Of a stretch of 26,173 bases of DNA, positions 1 to 8,544 are shown one piece after another (positions within the stretch are counted from its first letter, which is position 1; every line of letters begins with the position of its first letter). The DNA lies in NCBI GenBank assembly GCA_910584145.1, contig CAJTXX010000027.1:1-26173 (forward strand), given 5' to 3'. Made by a program: the position numbers and the translations under genes. Origin of the DNA: an uncultured Eggerthellaceae bacterium (GTDB taxonomy: Bacteria; Actinomycetota; Coriobacteriia; Coriobacteriales; Eggerthellaceae). The notes beneath the pieces are model-generated. The model had not been told where the DNA came from, searched no databases, and worked only from the letters and a program-made list of their open reading frames with translations.

Positions 1-539
1 TCCAGGCATCGCACTACAAGAACAACGCGCTCATCAAGCAGGCGATATCCGAGAAGTCCTCCGACAAGATGGCCGAGGGGCTCAAGGACGCCGGATGGGC
101 CACCTCGTCGGCCTACGTGGACTCGCTGAAGTCCGCCATGGACACCTACGGGCTTCGCAGGTTCGACTCCATGACGGTCTCCGACCTCGAATCTGGCGCG
201 TTCTCGTCGGATGCCATCGTCCAGGCCGCCTACAGCCAGCTCGGAGTCCCCTATGTGTGGGGCGGCACCACGCCGGGCGTCGGGCTCGACTGCTCGGGAC
301 TCACCCAGTACTGCTACTCGAAGGCGGGCATCTCCATCCCGCGCAACTCCGAGGACCAGGCGCGCGCGGGCCGCAAGGTTCCCGTGTCCGAGGCATCTCC
401 TGGCGACATCTTGTGGCGTCCGGGGCATGTCGCCATCTACATCGGGGACGACCGCTACATCCACGAGCCGCACTCCGGTGCCGTCTGCTGCATAGCCACA
501 GGGGCGAGCTACTTCACGAGCGCGGTCAAGATCAGATAG
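1..539 (+). CDS. Glucosaminidase-NlpC/P60 peptidoglycan hydrolase, 3' part
   Basis: The reading frame is open to the left window edge (from base 3), so the N-terminus is missing. About 179 residues are visible. The first ~50 (GWATSSAYVDSLKSAM, ending YGLRRFD) look like the end of a glucosaminidase (flagellar FlgJ/LYZ2-type) domain. The rest is an NlpC/P60 domain with the nucleophile in GLDCSGL, the catalytic His in RPGHVAIYIGD and a downstream YIHEP. The pair of domains implies a bifunctional wall hydrolase that cuts glycan strands and stem peptides, as found in Gram-positive conjugation modules (Orf14/VirB1-like role), to open the wall for the transfer channel. The next gene starts 11 nt downstream and belongs to the same operon. 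Family call is firm; the role in conjugation is inferred from neighbours. Confidence 0.88.
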   Translation, partial: QASHYKNNALIKQAISEKSSDKMAEGLKDAGWATSSAYVDSLKSAMDTYGLRRFDSMTVSDLESGAFSSDAIVQAAYSQLGVPYVWGGTTPGVGLDCSGLTQYCYSKAGISIPRNSEDQARAGRKVPVSEASPGDILWRPGHVAIYIGDDRYIHEPHSGAVCCIATGASYFTSAVKIR

Positions 540-550
540 GAAGGAAGAAC

Positions 551-1300
551 ATGTCAAGGAAGAACAAGATCATGGCGGCAATCGCCGCAGGGGCGCTCGT
601 CCTGCTCGTGGGCTCGGGCGTGGCGCGCTGCTCGCTCGCGAGCGCGGACGGCCCAGCGCCCGAGGACGCGCCGCAGCAACAGCAATCCCAGGAGCAGCGC
701 TCCCCCGATTTCAGCGAGCCGGAAGGGCAGGGCGGCGCTTCCGCGCCAGAGCAGGCGCAGGGCTCGGCCTTCGAGGCGCTCGTCGGCACCTCCTGGATCG
801 CAGAGGACGACCCGACATCGACGCTCTCCATCGTGAGCGGGGCGTTCGTGGAGAAGTCCGGCGAGGACACGATCGTGACCTACTGGACGATCGACTCCGA
901 GGACGCTGGTTCCGCCGTGCTGCTCGCATCCAAGTCGATGACCGAGGCGGCGAGCCCTGTCACAGCGACCATCGAGGAAGCCGGAGGGACCACCGTCATC
1001 AGGTGCGACGCGCTCTCCCATGCCTACAAGCAGGTCCAGGCGGGGGCGCGCTCCCTCTACTTCTCCGGGGTCACGAGCAAGCTCGCCGAGTCCCTCGGCT
1101 GCGAGCTCACCGACATCGAGTCGGCCGTGTCGCTTCGCGCGGCCGCAGTCTCTCCAGCATGCGAGCGCGCGGTATGGGACGCCGAGGTCTGGATCGACTT
1201 CGCGGGCAACATCGCCACCACCACGTTCACGCTAGACGACGGCGCATCCACGCTCATCTCAGTGACGCGCGCGCCCGACGGCACCATAGAGGTGCTCTGA
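551..1300 (+). CDS. Membrane-anchored conjugation-module protein, unknown function
   Basis: The product is 249 aa. The ATG at 551 follows a GGAAGGAAG Shine-Dalgarno, which argues against the longer open frame starting in the preceding gene. It has a charged N-terminus (MSRKNK), one hydrophobic segment (about residues 8-28), then a Gln/Glu/Pro-rich low-complexity linker to about residue 75. A folded extracytoplasmic domain follows, beginning near GTSWIAEDDPTSTLSI. Cys28 follows the hydrophobic stretch, but VARC is a poor lipobox, so anchoring by an uncleaved helix is more likely. The stop overlaps the next start (ATGA), indicating translational coupling to the TrbL-like protein and a shared role at the transfer apparatus. 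I do not recognise a family for the C-terminal domain. Confidence 0.75.
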   Translation: MSRKNKIMAAIAAGALVLLVGSGVARCSLASADGPAPEDAPQQQQSQEQRSPDFSEPEGQGGASAPEQAQGSAFEALVGTSWIAEDDPTSTLSIVSGAFVEKSGEDTIVTYWTIDSEDAGSAVLLASKSMTEAASPVTATIEEAGGTTVIRCDALSHAYKQVQAGARSLYFSGVTSKLAESLGCELTDIESAVSLRAAAVSPACERAVWDAEVWIDFAGNIATTTFTLDDGASTLISVTRAPDGTIEVL

Positions 1301-2310
1301 TGGGCATGGGAAAGGTCAAGTCAATCGCATCCAACAGGGCGTTCCTGCCGGCGTTCGCATCCACGCTCGCCGTGCTCTGCGCACTGCTCGTCCCTACCCA
1401 GTTCGCATGGGCTTCCATCGCAGACGACATCAACGCATGGCTCTGCGGGGTACTTCGCGACTGGTGCAACTGGATCTTCGGCGCTCAGACCGACGTCATG
1501 AAGTCCCTCGGGGCGAACGGCGTGCTGTCCGCCCCCTTCGAGACGATGCTCACGAGCGCGGGCGACGTGTCCATGTACGACATCGCGCGAGGCGTCTGGC
1601 AGGTTGCCATCGTGCCGATAGGCTGCGGCGTTCTCGGGCTCGTGTTCACATTGAAGCTAATAGAGATCTCCCAGCGCATGGACGGCAACCAGGCGATGCC
1701 CGGAGTGAAGGAGGTCGTGTTCCTGCTCGTCTTCTTCGCCGTGTTCCTGTTCCTCATCCAGCACTCGTTCGACCTCATGGCCGCGATCTACGAGGTGGTG
1801 GGGCTCGCCATAGACCGCGTGGAGAACCTCTTCGGCTCGGGAGGCGCGCTCAACATGGCGGCCGTCTCGATAGTCACGGGGGATGACGATCTGTCAGCCC
1901 TCCTGGCGCTCCTCGTAGTCGCGGTCATCAGCTGGCTCGTCGTGCTCATCGCCTACATCGTGGCCTTGGTCGTGTGCTGGGCGCGAGCGATACAGCTCTA
2001 CATCATGGCAGCGTTCTCGCCCATACCCCTCGCGTTCCTGGGCTTCGACCAGACGCGCCAGATCGGCATCGGCTACCTCAAGAGCTTCGGGGCGGTGTGC
2101 CTGGCCGGGCTCATCATCTTGATCCTGCTCATCAGCTTCCCCGTGATCCTCGGCAGCATCGTCGCCGTGAACCCCGGCACGGGAACGCCGATTGACGCCA
2201 TCGCCAACGGCCTCACCTACGCGCTCCAGTACCTCGCAATGTGCATCCTGCTCGTGCTCTCGCTCGTGAAGAGCGGAAGCTGGGCGCGCGACATCGTGAG
2301 CGGCTTCTAG
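1300..2310 (+). CDS. TrbL/VirB6-like polytopic membrane protein of the conjugation channel
   Basis: The product is 336 aa. The start ATG at 1300 overlaps the preceding stop by one base (ATGA). There is an N-terminal hydrophobic helix (about 15-38), then several long transmembrane segments: around VWQVAIVPIGCGVLGLVF, VVFLLVFFAVFLFLI, LLALLVVAVISWLVVLIAY, LAGLIILILLISFPVIL and a last one near the C-terminus. The stretch RAIQLYIMAAFSPIPLAFLG resembles the conserved core of TrbL/VirB6 inner-membrane proteins, which form the translocation channel of type IV secretion systems. Position beside a wall hydrolase supports this. The assignment rests on topology and that motif, so the family is likely rather than certain. 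Confidence 0.72.
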   Translation: MGMGKVKSIASNRAFLPAFASTLAVLCALLVPTQFAWASIADDINAWLCGVLRDWCNWIFGAQTDVMKSLGANGVLSAPFETMLTSAGDVSMYDIARGVWQVAIVPIGCGVLGLVFTLKLIEISQRMDGNQAMPGVKEVVFLLVFFAVFLFLIQHSFDLMAAIYEVVGLAIDRVENLFGSGGALNMAAVSIVTGDDDLSALLALLVVAVISWLVVLIAYIVALVVCWARAIQLYIMAAFSPIPLAFLGFDQTRQIGIGYLKSFGAVCLAGLIILILLISFPVILGSIVAVNPGTGTPIDAIANGLTYALQYLAMCILLVLSLVKSGSWARDIVSGF

Positions 2311-2427
2311 GGATAAGGGAGATTCGAGAGGAGGTGGTGCCTATGGGCTGACGCACCCTGAGCACCGAAGGCAAGCGGGCATTCCACTTCAGGCCCGGAA
2401 ACACAAGACGCAAAAGGAGGCTTCCCA

Positions 2428-2898
2428 ATGGAAGACAACGCAAAGAAGAACGTGTATTTGACCCTGCACCGCAAGTTCGTGCACGAGGACATCCCCTACA
2501 CCGACCGAAAGACCGGCGAGGAGAAGACCTTCCACTCCGTCACCCTGCCCAAGGGCACCGTCATCGACGGCGTCGATGTCAGCTACTACCAGTTCAGCCC
2601 CATGTTCGTGAACCCCTCCCGATTCAAGGGCGAGAACTTCCGCGACATGCCGCTTCTGGCAGACCGCGAGGTGTGGCTGAAGAAGGGTCTCATGAACCCG
2701 GACGGCACGCCCGTGGTCGACGAGACCGGCAAGGAGGTCAAGGACATCGTCAAGGTGATGCCAGCGGCACTCAAGGAGGCCGTGGACAAGGGCCGCGCCG
2801 AGTTCCTGGCTTCCCTCGACGACAAGGCCAAGGACGCCCGCGAGGCAGCAGACAACCAGACCCGCGAGGCGCGCCATGCCGAGCCCGTCGCACGCTAG
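2428..2898 (+). CDS. Hypothetical conjugation-module protein, 156 aa
   Basis: A strong Shine-Dalgarno (AAAAGGAGG, spacing 7) precedes the ATG, so the gene is real. The soluble product has no signal peptide or membrane helix. The N-terminal ~95 residues look folded and beta-rich (LTLHRKFVHEDIPYTDRK, SVTLPKGTVIDGVDVSYYQF). The C-terminal third is helical and highly charged (EAVDKGRAEFLASLDDKAKDAREAADNQ). I do not recognise the family. It lies between the TrbL-like channel gene and the adhesin and ends 10 nt before the adhesin start, so it is probably co-transcribed with both. Its size and position would suit a small DNA- or channel-associated accessory factor, but that is a guess from context. 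Confidence 0.7.
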   Translation: MEDNAKKNVYLTLHRKFVHEDIPYTDRKTGEEKTFHSVTLPKGTVIDGVDVSYYQFSPMFVNPSRFKGENFRDMPLLADREVWLKKGLMNPDGTPVVDETGKEVKDIVKVMPAALKEAVDKGRAEFLASLDDKAKDAREAADNQTREARHAEPVAR

Positions 2899-2908
2899 AG
2901 GGGGCCGC

Positions 2909-5900
2909 ATGGACAACGCTATCGAGAAGACGAACGGATCGAAGGCGATGCGCTGCGTGCTCGCGGCGCTCATCGCCCTCACATCCATGCTGGGAACGCT
3001 CACGGCGGGCGCGCAGAGCGCCTCGGCCGCAGAGAGCGTCTACCTGGACATCCAGGGCAAGATCCAGTATGCCGGGTACCACACCACTTGGATGTACGCA
3101 GACGGCGAGATGGCCTACTGCGGCAACCCCTCCGCCGCCACCCCTCCCGAAGGCAACTACTCAAAGCACAAGATCGCATCGACCTCCGGGCGCGACGCGG
3201 AGACCGAGGCCGACCTCTGGTTCTCCTACGGCAGCCCCGGCTTCGAGAAGTCGCTCTGGCCGGACAAGTGGTACGACGGCACGGACATGACGAACGCCCG
3301 CTACGCGGCGCTCGCCCATATCCTGCTCTCAGACACCTTCTCCTCCAACGGCGACTACGCCCTTTTCGGCTGCAACGAGGACTTCAAGAGCTGGTGCCGC
3401 TACAGCGTCATCGGCTACGGCACCGACGGCTCGATGATCAACGACAACGCCACTGGACGCCGGATCCTCGCGCGCATGAGCGAGGTACCGAAGAACTTCG
3501 AGGCGTTCATGCTCTACACCGGCGAGGGCAACCAGCTGATCCTGTCGTTCAAGTACATCCCCTACGGCAACATCGACCTCCAGAAGGTCACCGCCATCGA
3601 GGAGATGTGCGAGGGCAACGACCACTACTCCCTTGAGGGCGCTGTATACACCGTGTACGGCAACTCGGGCCTCACCAAGGAGGTCGGCGCCATCACGACC
3701 GACAAGGACGGCTACGGCAAGCTGGAGGACCTGGAGCCGGGCGACTACTGGGTGAAGGAGACCAAGGCCGCCCCTGGGCACTCCCTCGACCCAGGGACCT
3801 ATCCGGTTAAGGTCATCTCCAACGAGGCGACCCGCGTGAACGGCGACACCATCTCCGACATCCCGCAGTCCGACCCCGTCGGCATGCTGGTGGGCAAGGT
3901 GGACGCATCCAAGGGCGACGCCGCGCCGCAGGGCGACGCCACGCTAGCAGGCGCGCTCTTCACCGTGCGCTTCTATCCCGGCGACCACCTGACCGTAGCC
4001 GGTGCAGAGGCGTCGGGAGACCCGCTTCGCACGTGGGTCTTCGAGACAGACGCCGACGGCTTCGCCTACCTCGCCGAGGAGTACAAGTACTCGGGCGACC
4101 CCCTCTTCCACCAGACCAACGGCGACGCCTCGATCCCGCTGGGCACCATCCTCGTCCAGGAGACCCGCGCGCCCAAGGGCTACAACCTCGACGACGGTCA
4201 CGGCGGCGAGCCCAAGGTGTTCCTGGTGCGCATCACGCAGGACGGCGCTGTCGGCGAGTCCGTCTACACCTACAACACGCCCAAGGTTCCCGACACCGTG
4301 AAGCGCGGCGACTTCCGCCTCGTGAAGGAGGTCCCGGTCACGATCTACTCCGACACCAACCCGGACATGCCCCAGGAGGTGAAGCGCGTGCTCGCCCCTG
4401 GCGTCAAGTTCGAGCTCTACAACGACTCCGAGAACATGGTGCTCTCGCCCGAGGACGGCAGCAAGGTCCTGCCGGGCGACCGCGTCTGCACCATCACCGT
4501 TGACGAGAACGGGCTGGCCACCACCAAGGACGACAATGCCTCCGTCAACGGCTGGAGCAAGCCCGCCGACTGGTCGGGCGCGCTGGCATACGGCACCTAC
4601 CGCGTCCACGAGGTAATCCCGGCAGACGTGGCGGCCGCCTTCAAGGCGAAGTGGAGCAAGGAGCTCCTGCCCGTGGAGGACTGGAAGACCACCATCAGCG
4701 AGGAGGGCCAGTACGAGCCTCCCGCGCTCGTGAACGACCACATCCCGCAGACGCCTCTCAAGATCGTGAAGACCGATGCGGAGACGGGCAAGCAGATCCC
4801 TCTCCCTTGCAGCTTCCAGCTTGAGGACGCCAACGGCGAGCTCGTCACCTGGACGAACCGCTATCCCGAGGAGGAGACCCTCGACACCTGGATCGCCAAC
4901 GAGCGAGGCGAGCTGACGCTGCCGATGCTCCTTGAGGAGGGCGATTACGCCATCGTCGAGGTCCAGGCACCCTACGGCTACGTCAAGGCGCTGGAGGGCA
5001 AGACCTTCCATGTCGACGCCGAGTACAAGGGCTGGGACGACCCGCTCGTCGTCGAGTTCGAGAACATGCCCCAGAAGGCGACCGTCACCGTGGCAAAGGC
5101 CGACTCCTGGACGGGAGAGGCCGTCGCGGGATCAACCTACCTGGTGGTAGCGGCCGAGACCATCCAGACCCCCGAGGGCACCATCCGGGCGCATGAGGGC
5201 GAGATCGTAGCAACACTCGTCACCGATGAGGAGGGCAAGGCCACATCGCCGGAGCTCTACCTCGGCACCTACAAGGTCTATGAGGCCAAGGCAGCCGACG
5301 GCTACGCGCTCGACGTGGCCGAGAAGACCGTCGTGCTCGACTACGCCGGTCAGGACGTCGCAGTCTACGACCACGAGGAGGCAGTAACCGACGATCCCAC
5401 GAACCCCTCGATCAAGAAGGTCGACGCGCTCGATCCCGGCAAGGCCGTCAAGGGGGCGCGCTTCCACATCTGGAACGACGAAGGCACCTTCGACGAGGAG
5501 CTCGCAACCGATGCCGAGGGCGCGATCTCGCTCGCCTATGCAAAGCACGGCAGCTACCACATGCAGGAGGTGGAGGCCCCCGAGGGCTACGTCATCGCCG
5601 ACGTCGACGAGGAGGGCAGCCCGACCATCCTCGATTTCAAGGTGAACGACCAGGGCATGGTCGAGTGGAACGATACGGGGGCAATGGCAGCCTCGCACGA
5701 GTTCGTGCTGGAGAATATGCCCAAGACCATGAAGACCACTGCCATCGACGCAGACTCCGGAACCCACGAGGGCCAGGCGCGCGAGGAGCTCACGATCGTG
5801 GACACCATCGCCTACACCGGCCTCGTCCCCGGAAAGGAGTACACCGCATCCGGCACCCTCATGGACAAGACAACCGGCAAGCCCGCCCTCGACGACGATG

Positions 5901-6655
5901 GTAACGAGATCAAGGCCTCTGCGACCTTCACCGCCGAGGAGAGCTGCGGCACCGTGGAGGTGACGTTCACTTTCAAGGGCGCGAGCCTCGCGGGCAAATC
6001 GCTCGTAGCCTTCGAGTCCATGGAGCAGGACGGCAAGGAGCACATGGCGCACGCCGACATCGATGACGTTGGCCAGACGGTGAGCATCGTCGACATCTCC
6101 ACCCAGGCGCGCGATGCCGCATCCGGCACGAGCACCGGCACCATCGGCGAGAGCATGAAGCTCATCGACACGGTGGCATACACCGGGCTCACCCCCGGCA
6201 AGACTTACCGCATGTTCACTACGCTCACGGACAAGGCCACGGGTTCAGCCATCGCAGGAGCCGACGGGCTGCCGCTCGTGGGCACGACCGAGTTCACCCC
6301 GGAGGAGGCCAACGGCACCGTCGACATCGAAATGACCATCGACACGCGCTCTCTTGAGGGCCACGACATCGTGTTCTTCGAGAAACTCGCCGACTACGAC
6401 GAGAGCGTGATTGCGGTGCACGAGGACATCGAGGACGAGGGCCAGACCGTGAGCTTCCCCGAGGAGCCCGTGCCCGGCAAGGGCTACCCGAAGACGGGCG
6501 GCCTCGCCGACATGGACCCCGTCAAGGCGAGCGTCATGGTCATCGCTCTCTGCGCCATTGGCGGGGCCTACTACGCCTACGTGCGCCGCTCCCGCCGACA
6601 GGCCGCAGAGATCGGCGGCATCGAGGAGGAGGTGATGGAGTCCATCGAGGATTAG
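2909..6655 (+). CDS. Large SpaA/CnaB-type sortase-anchored adhesin with VaFE (T-Q ester) repeats
   Basis: The product is 1248 aa. The start at 2909 has an AGAGGGGG Shine-Dalgarno and is followed by a signal peptide (hydrophobic core about 16-35, AGAQSASAAE cleavage area). Residues ~40-210 form a Cys-containing N-terminal domain (AYCGNP, FGCNEDFKSWC) that may be a thioester-type adhesin head. About six CnaB-like modules follow (~220-935), with Lys in strand motifs such as IDLQKVT, LKIVKTDA and VTVAKADS, and E-boxes VKETKA, VQETRAPKGY, IVEVQAPYGY, VYEAKAADGY and MQEVEAPEGY, as expected for isopeptide-crosslinked pilins. Two VaFE/T-Q ester repeats (~940-1185; VAFESMEQD, VFFEKLADYD, each ending in GQTVS) precede a YPKTG sorting signal, a membrane helix and an Arg-rich stop. 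Unusually, ~18 mostly acidic residues follow the Arg cluster. It is probably anchored by the downstream sortase and may promote mating-pair or host attachment. Confidence 0.92.
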   Translation: MDNAIEKTNGSKAMRCVLAALIALTSMLGTLTAGAQSASAAESVYLDIQGKIQYAGYHTTWMYADGEMAYCGNPSAATPPEGNYSKHKIASTSGRDAETEADLWFSYGSPGFEKSLWPDKWYDGTDMTNARYAALAHILLSDTFSSNGDYALFGCNEDFKSWCRYSVIGYGTDGSMINDNATGRRILARMSEVPKNFEAFMLYTGEGNQLILSFKYIPYGNIDLQKVTAIEEMCEGNDHYSLEGAVYTVYGNSGLTKEVGAITTDKDGYGKLEDLEPGDYWVKETKAAPGHSLDPGTYPVKVISNEATRVNGDTISDIPQSDPVGMLVGKVDASKGDAAPQGDATLAGALFTVRFYPGDHLTVAGAEASGDPLRTWVFETDADGFAYLAEEYKYSGDPLFHQTNGDASIPLGTILVQETRAPKGYNLDDGHGGEPKVFLVRITQDGAVGESVYTYNTPKVPDTVKRGDFRLVKEVPVTIYSDTNPDMPQEVKRVLAPGVKFELYNDSENMVLSPEDGSKVLPGDRVCTITVDENGLATTKDDNASVNGWSKPADWSGALAYGTYRVHEVIPADVAAAFKAKWSKELLPVEDWKTTISEEGQYEPPALVNDHIPQTPLKIVKTDAETGKQIPLPCSFQLEDANGELVTWTNRYPEEETLDTWIANERGELTLPMLLEEGDYAIVEVQAPYGYVKALEGKTFHVDAEYKGWDDPLVVEFENMPQKATVTVAKADSWTGEAVAGSTYLVVAAETIQTPEGTIRAHEGEIVATLVTDEEGKATSPELYLGTYKVYEAKAADGYALDVAEKTVVLDYAGQDVAVYDHEEAVTDDPTNPSIKKVDALDPGKAVKGARFHIWNDEGTFDEELATDAEGAISLAYAKHGSYHMQEVEAPEGYVIADVDEEGSPTILDFKVNDQGMVEWNDTGAMAASHEFVLENMPKTMKTTAIDADSGTHEGQAREELTIVDTIAYTGLVPGKEYTASGTLMDKTTGKPALDDDGNEIKASATFTAEESCGTVEVTFTFKGASLAGKSLVAFESMEQDGKEHMAHADIDDVGQTVSIVDISTQARDAASGTSTGTIGESMKLIDTVAYTGLTPGKTYRMFTTLTDKATGSAIAGADGLPLVGTTEFTPEEANGTVDIEMTIDTRSLEGHDIVFFEKLADYDESVIAVHEDIEDEGQTVSFPEEPVPGKGYPKTGGLADMDPVKASVMVIALCAIGGAYYAYVRRSRRQAAEIGGIEEEVMESIED

Positions 6656-6709
6656 CTGCGAGCTAAGATTCGCTATTTGAACTGGCAACATTAGCCAACT
6701 ACCTGTTAC

Positions 6710-6740
6710 GGGGCGGGCCTCGCGGTTCGCCCCTTTCTTT
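6710..6740 (+). terminator. Intrinsic terminator between adhesin and sortase genes
   Basis: GGGGCG (6710-6715) pairs with CGCCCC (6728-6733). The stem extends inward through GGCC/GGTT (two G-U pairs) to a 4-nt TCGC loop and is followed by TTTCTTT. This gives a 10-bp stem plus U-tract, a standard rho-independent terminator 55 nt past the adhesin stop. Sortase expression must come from read-through or another promoter. Confidence 0.85.
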
Positions 6741-6756
6741 ATGCAAAGGAGAGAGA

Positions 6757-7428
6757 ATGAAGAAGATGAAGAGGCCACTGGCCATCGCCGCGATACTCTG
6801 CGCGGCCATAGCGACGTCCCTGCTCGCGACATGGCTGTCCGAGATCGTCGAGGAGGAGCCGCCTGGGATCGAGGCGGCCACAGACGCCGACCCGGAGAGC
6901 CCCACAGGCAGGGCCATCAACTGGGACGCGCTGCCGGATGAGGTCATTGCCTGGGTCGAGGTGCCGGGCACGGAAATCGACGAGCCCATCGTACAGGCGA
7001 TCCCGGACGCGCCGAACGCCTACCTCTACGCGGACGCGATGGGACAGGGCGCTTACGGCACGCCGTACATCGACTGCGAGTGCTCGATCGACTCGCGCTT
7101 CGTCATGGTCTACGGCCACCATATGTCCGACGGGTCGGCATTCGCGCCCTTCGCGAGCTACATCGACGAGGGCTTCGCGCGGGAGCACGACCGGATCATC
7201 ATCTACCGGCGCACGGGCGGGGCGCTTGAGCTCAAGCCCGTCGCGGTGGATGTGGTGAACGCAAGCCGGGAGAGGCTCGTCATAGACCAGGAGAGGGATT
7301 TCAGGGAGATGATCGAGGGTTCGGATCTGGTCGTGCGAGAACCGGAAAATGATAGTCAGCTCTTCGCCTTCACCACCTGCTCGTACCAGACCGGGAATTC
7401 AAGGACGACGGTTTATGCCGGACTTTGA
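6757..7428 (+). CDS. srtB: Class B sortase
   Basis: The product is 223 aa, a normal sortase length. The ATG at 6757 follows AAAGGAGAGA. An N-terminal membrane anchor (about residues 7-27) leads into an extracellular catalytic domain. His121 lies in VYGHHMSDGS, Cys208 in FAFTTCSYQ and Arg216 in GNSRTTVYA, the His-Cys-Arg arrangement of sortases. The GHHM context and the FTTC-x6-NSRT block fit class B. The enzyme would cleave the YPKTG-type signal of the adhesin encoded just upstream and attach it to the wall or polymerise it. The two genes are separated by a terminator, so sortase is probably made at lower level than its substrate. The pairing is inferred from adjacency. Confidence 0.92.
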   Translation: MKKMKRPLAIAAILCAAIATSLLATWLSEIVEEEPPGIEAATDADPESPTGRAINWDALPDEVIAWVEVPGTEIDEPIVQAIPDAPNAYLYADAMGQGAYGTPYIDCECSIDSRFVMVYGHHMSDGSAFAPFASYIDEGFAREHDRIIIYRRTGGALELKPVAVDVVNASRERLVIDQERDFREMIEGSDLVVREPENDSQLFAFTTCSYQTGNSRTTVYAGL

Positions 7429-7447
7429 AATTTAATTCATATTCTGC

Positions 7448-7478
7448 TTGACTCGGTCGTTACGTCATAGTTTAGGCT
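7448..7478 (+). promoter_or_regulatory. MerR-type promoter/operator of the 7500 regulator gene
   Basis: TTGACT (-35, 7448-7453) and TAGGCT (-10, 7473-7478) are separated by 19 bp, the long spacing typical of MerR-controlled promoters. The spacer carries a dyad centred on T7461: ACT-N4-CGT-T-ACG-N4-AGT (7451-7471). This fits autoregulation by the MerR protein encoded 22 nt downstream. Confidence 0.65.
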
Positions 7479-7499
7479 GTCTTCATGGAGGTGATCGAA

Positions 7500-8543
7500 A
7501 TGAAAACGGTTCATGAAGTAAGCAAGCTGACAGGACTCACAATCAGAACGCTGAGGCACTACGATGACATTGGGTTACTGAAGGTCCAGAGAACAGGCGA
7601 AGGTATCTCCAATGATAGGAAACTCTATTCGGATGAGGATATCGAAAAGCTGTTCACGATAATGATCTACAAGGAACTAGATGTTCCCCTCAAGGAGATT
7701 AAGGCGATCATGCAGGCTCCAGGCTATGACAGATCTAGGTCGCTAGAAGATCAAATCGAGAAACTAAAGGCCAAGCGCCGCCACCTCAGTAACATCATCA
7801 CATGCGCTGAGTTCGTGCATGCATATGGCACAGAGCTACTCTCGGGAAGCGATTTCTCCCCGACCGGAATCGATAAGCTGGCGAAGAAACTCAGGAGTGC
7901 CAAAGGTTACAAGACAGCCCGTGAGCATACACGGTCGATGAATCAAACTCAGCTCAACGATCTTGCAAAGAATATGCGTGGGAGCTTGGAACGATTGGCC
8001 TCCGTAGGCGAAATCGAAGAATACGACGAGATCGAGTGCAGGGTCTTAGATTTCGCAAAATCGTTGGCCAACATAGGCGGGCTCGAAGTATCTGAGGGGA
8101 TTCTGACTGATCTTGCCTTCATGTTCTTTTCGGAAGACGGAGCCTTCTCCATTGTTGTTGATGACATAGGTGGAATTGACACGCACGAATCGGTCATGTT
8201 CGCATTTCTGCTCGTATGTTTAAACAATTGGTCAAAAGGCATTCTTCCACTTGCCCATAAGGCCATCAATTCAAATACCCCAGAGTCGACCAGCGAACTC
8301 TGGAGTGAGATGCAGAAGAGCTTTGGCAAAGAGCTACAGGGCGAAATCACGCTTCAAGAATACTTCGATTACATATGGGTCTGCTTGTGGACGGGCTTGA
8401 TATTCCTAGAAGAGAAGGAGGTTAGAGACAAGCTGGGATTAGAGGAGAAGCTCAAACTGACAGAAGAGGAGGCGATGCAGCTACAAAACAGATTAGCTGA
8501 CCACCTTGGCGTACATGCACATATCGACTTAGGAGGAATCTAA
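7500..8543 (+). CDS. MerR-family transcriptional regulator with a long C-terminal effector domain
   Basis: The product is 347 aa from the ATG at 7500. The near-perfect Shine-Dalgarno GGAGGTGAT sits just upstream, so the in-frame ATG at 7485 is probably not used. Residues 1-70 are a MerR winged-helix domain (VHEVSKLTGLTIRTLRHYDDIGLL; YSDEDIEKLFTIMIYKELDVPLKEI), followed by a helical dimerisation linker (~75-105). The remaining ~240 residues are helical and not a recognised ligand domain; MerR proteins are often only 120-280 aa. The gene is markedly more AT-rich than the sortase and adhesin genes before it, suggesting separate acquisition. It is followed after one nucleotide by the 96-aa membrane protein gene, its probable target along with itself. 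Confidence 0.87.
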   Translation: MKTVHEVSKLTGLTIRTLRHYDDIGLLKVQRTGEGISNDRKLYSDEDIEKLFTIMIYKELDVPLKEIKAIMQAPGYDRSRSLEDQIEKLKAKRRHLSNIITCAEFVHAYGTELLSGSDFSPTGIDKLAKKLRSAKGYKTAREHTRSMNQTQLNDLAKNMRGSLERLASVGEIEEYDEIECRVLDFAKSLANIGGLEVSEGILTDLAFMFFSEDGAFSIVVDDIGGIDTHESVMFAFLLVCLNNWSKGILPLAHKAINSNTPESTSELWSEMQKSFGKELQGEITLQEYFDYIWVCLWTGLIFLEEKEVRDKLGLEEKLKLTEEEAMQLQNRLADHLGVHAHIDLGGI

Positions 8544-8544
8544 T

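Noticed and set aside
95..550. Upstream extension of the 551 gene through the NlpC/P60 gene
   Set aside because: Translation there is Arg/His-rich and not protein-like, while the ATG at 551 has a good ribosome-binding site and a membrane-anchor start.
3944..5011. Long antisense open frame (about 355 codons) opposite the adhesin, with others at 5132-6052 and 3329-3781
   Set aside because: GC-rich codon bias leaves antisense frames open; the translations are Leu/Val/Gly-rich low-complexity, lack ribosome-binding sites and lie fully opposite a well-supported gene.
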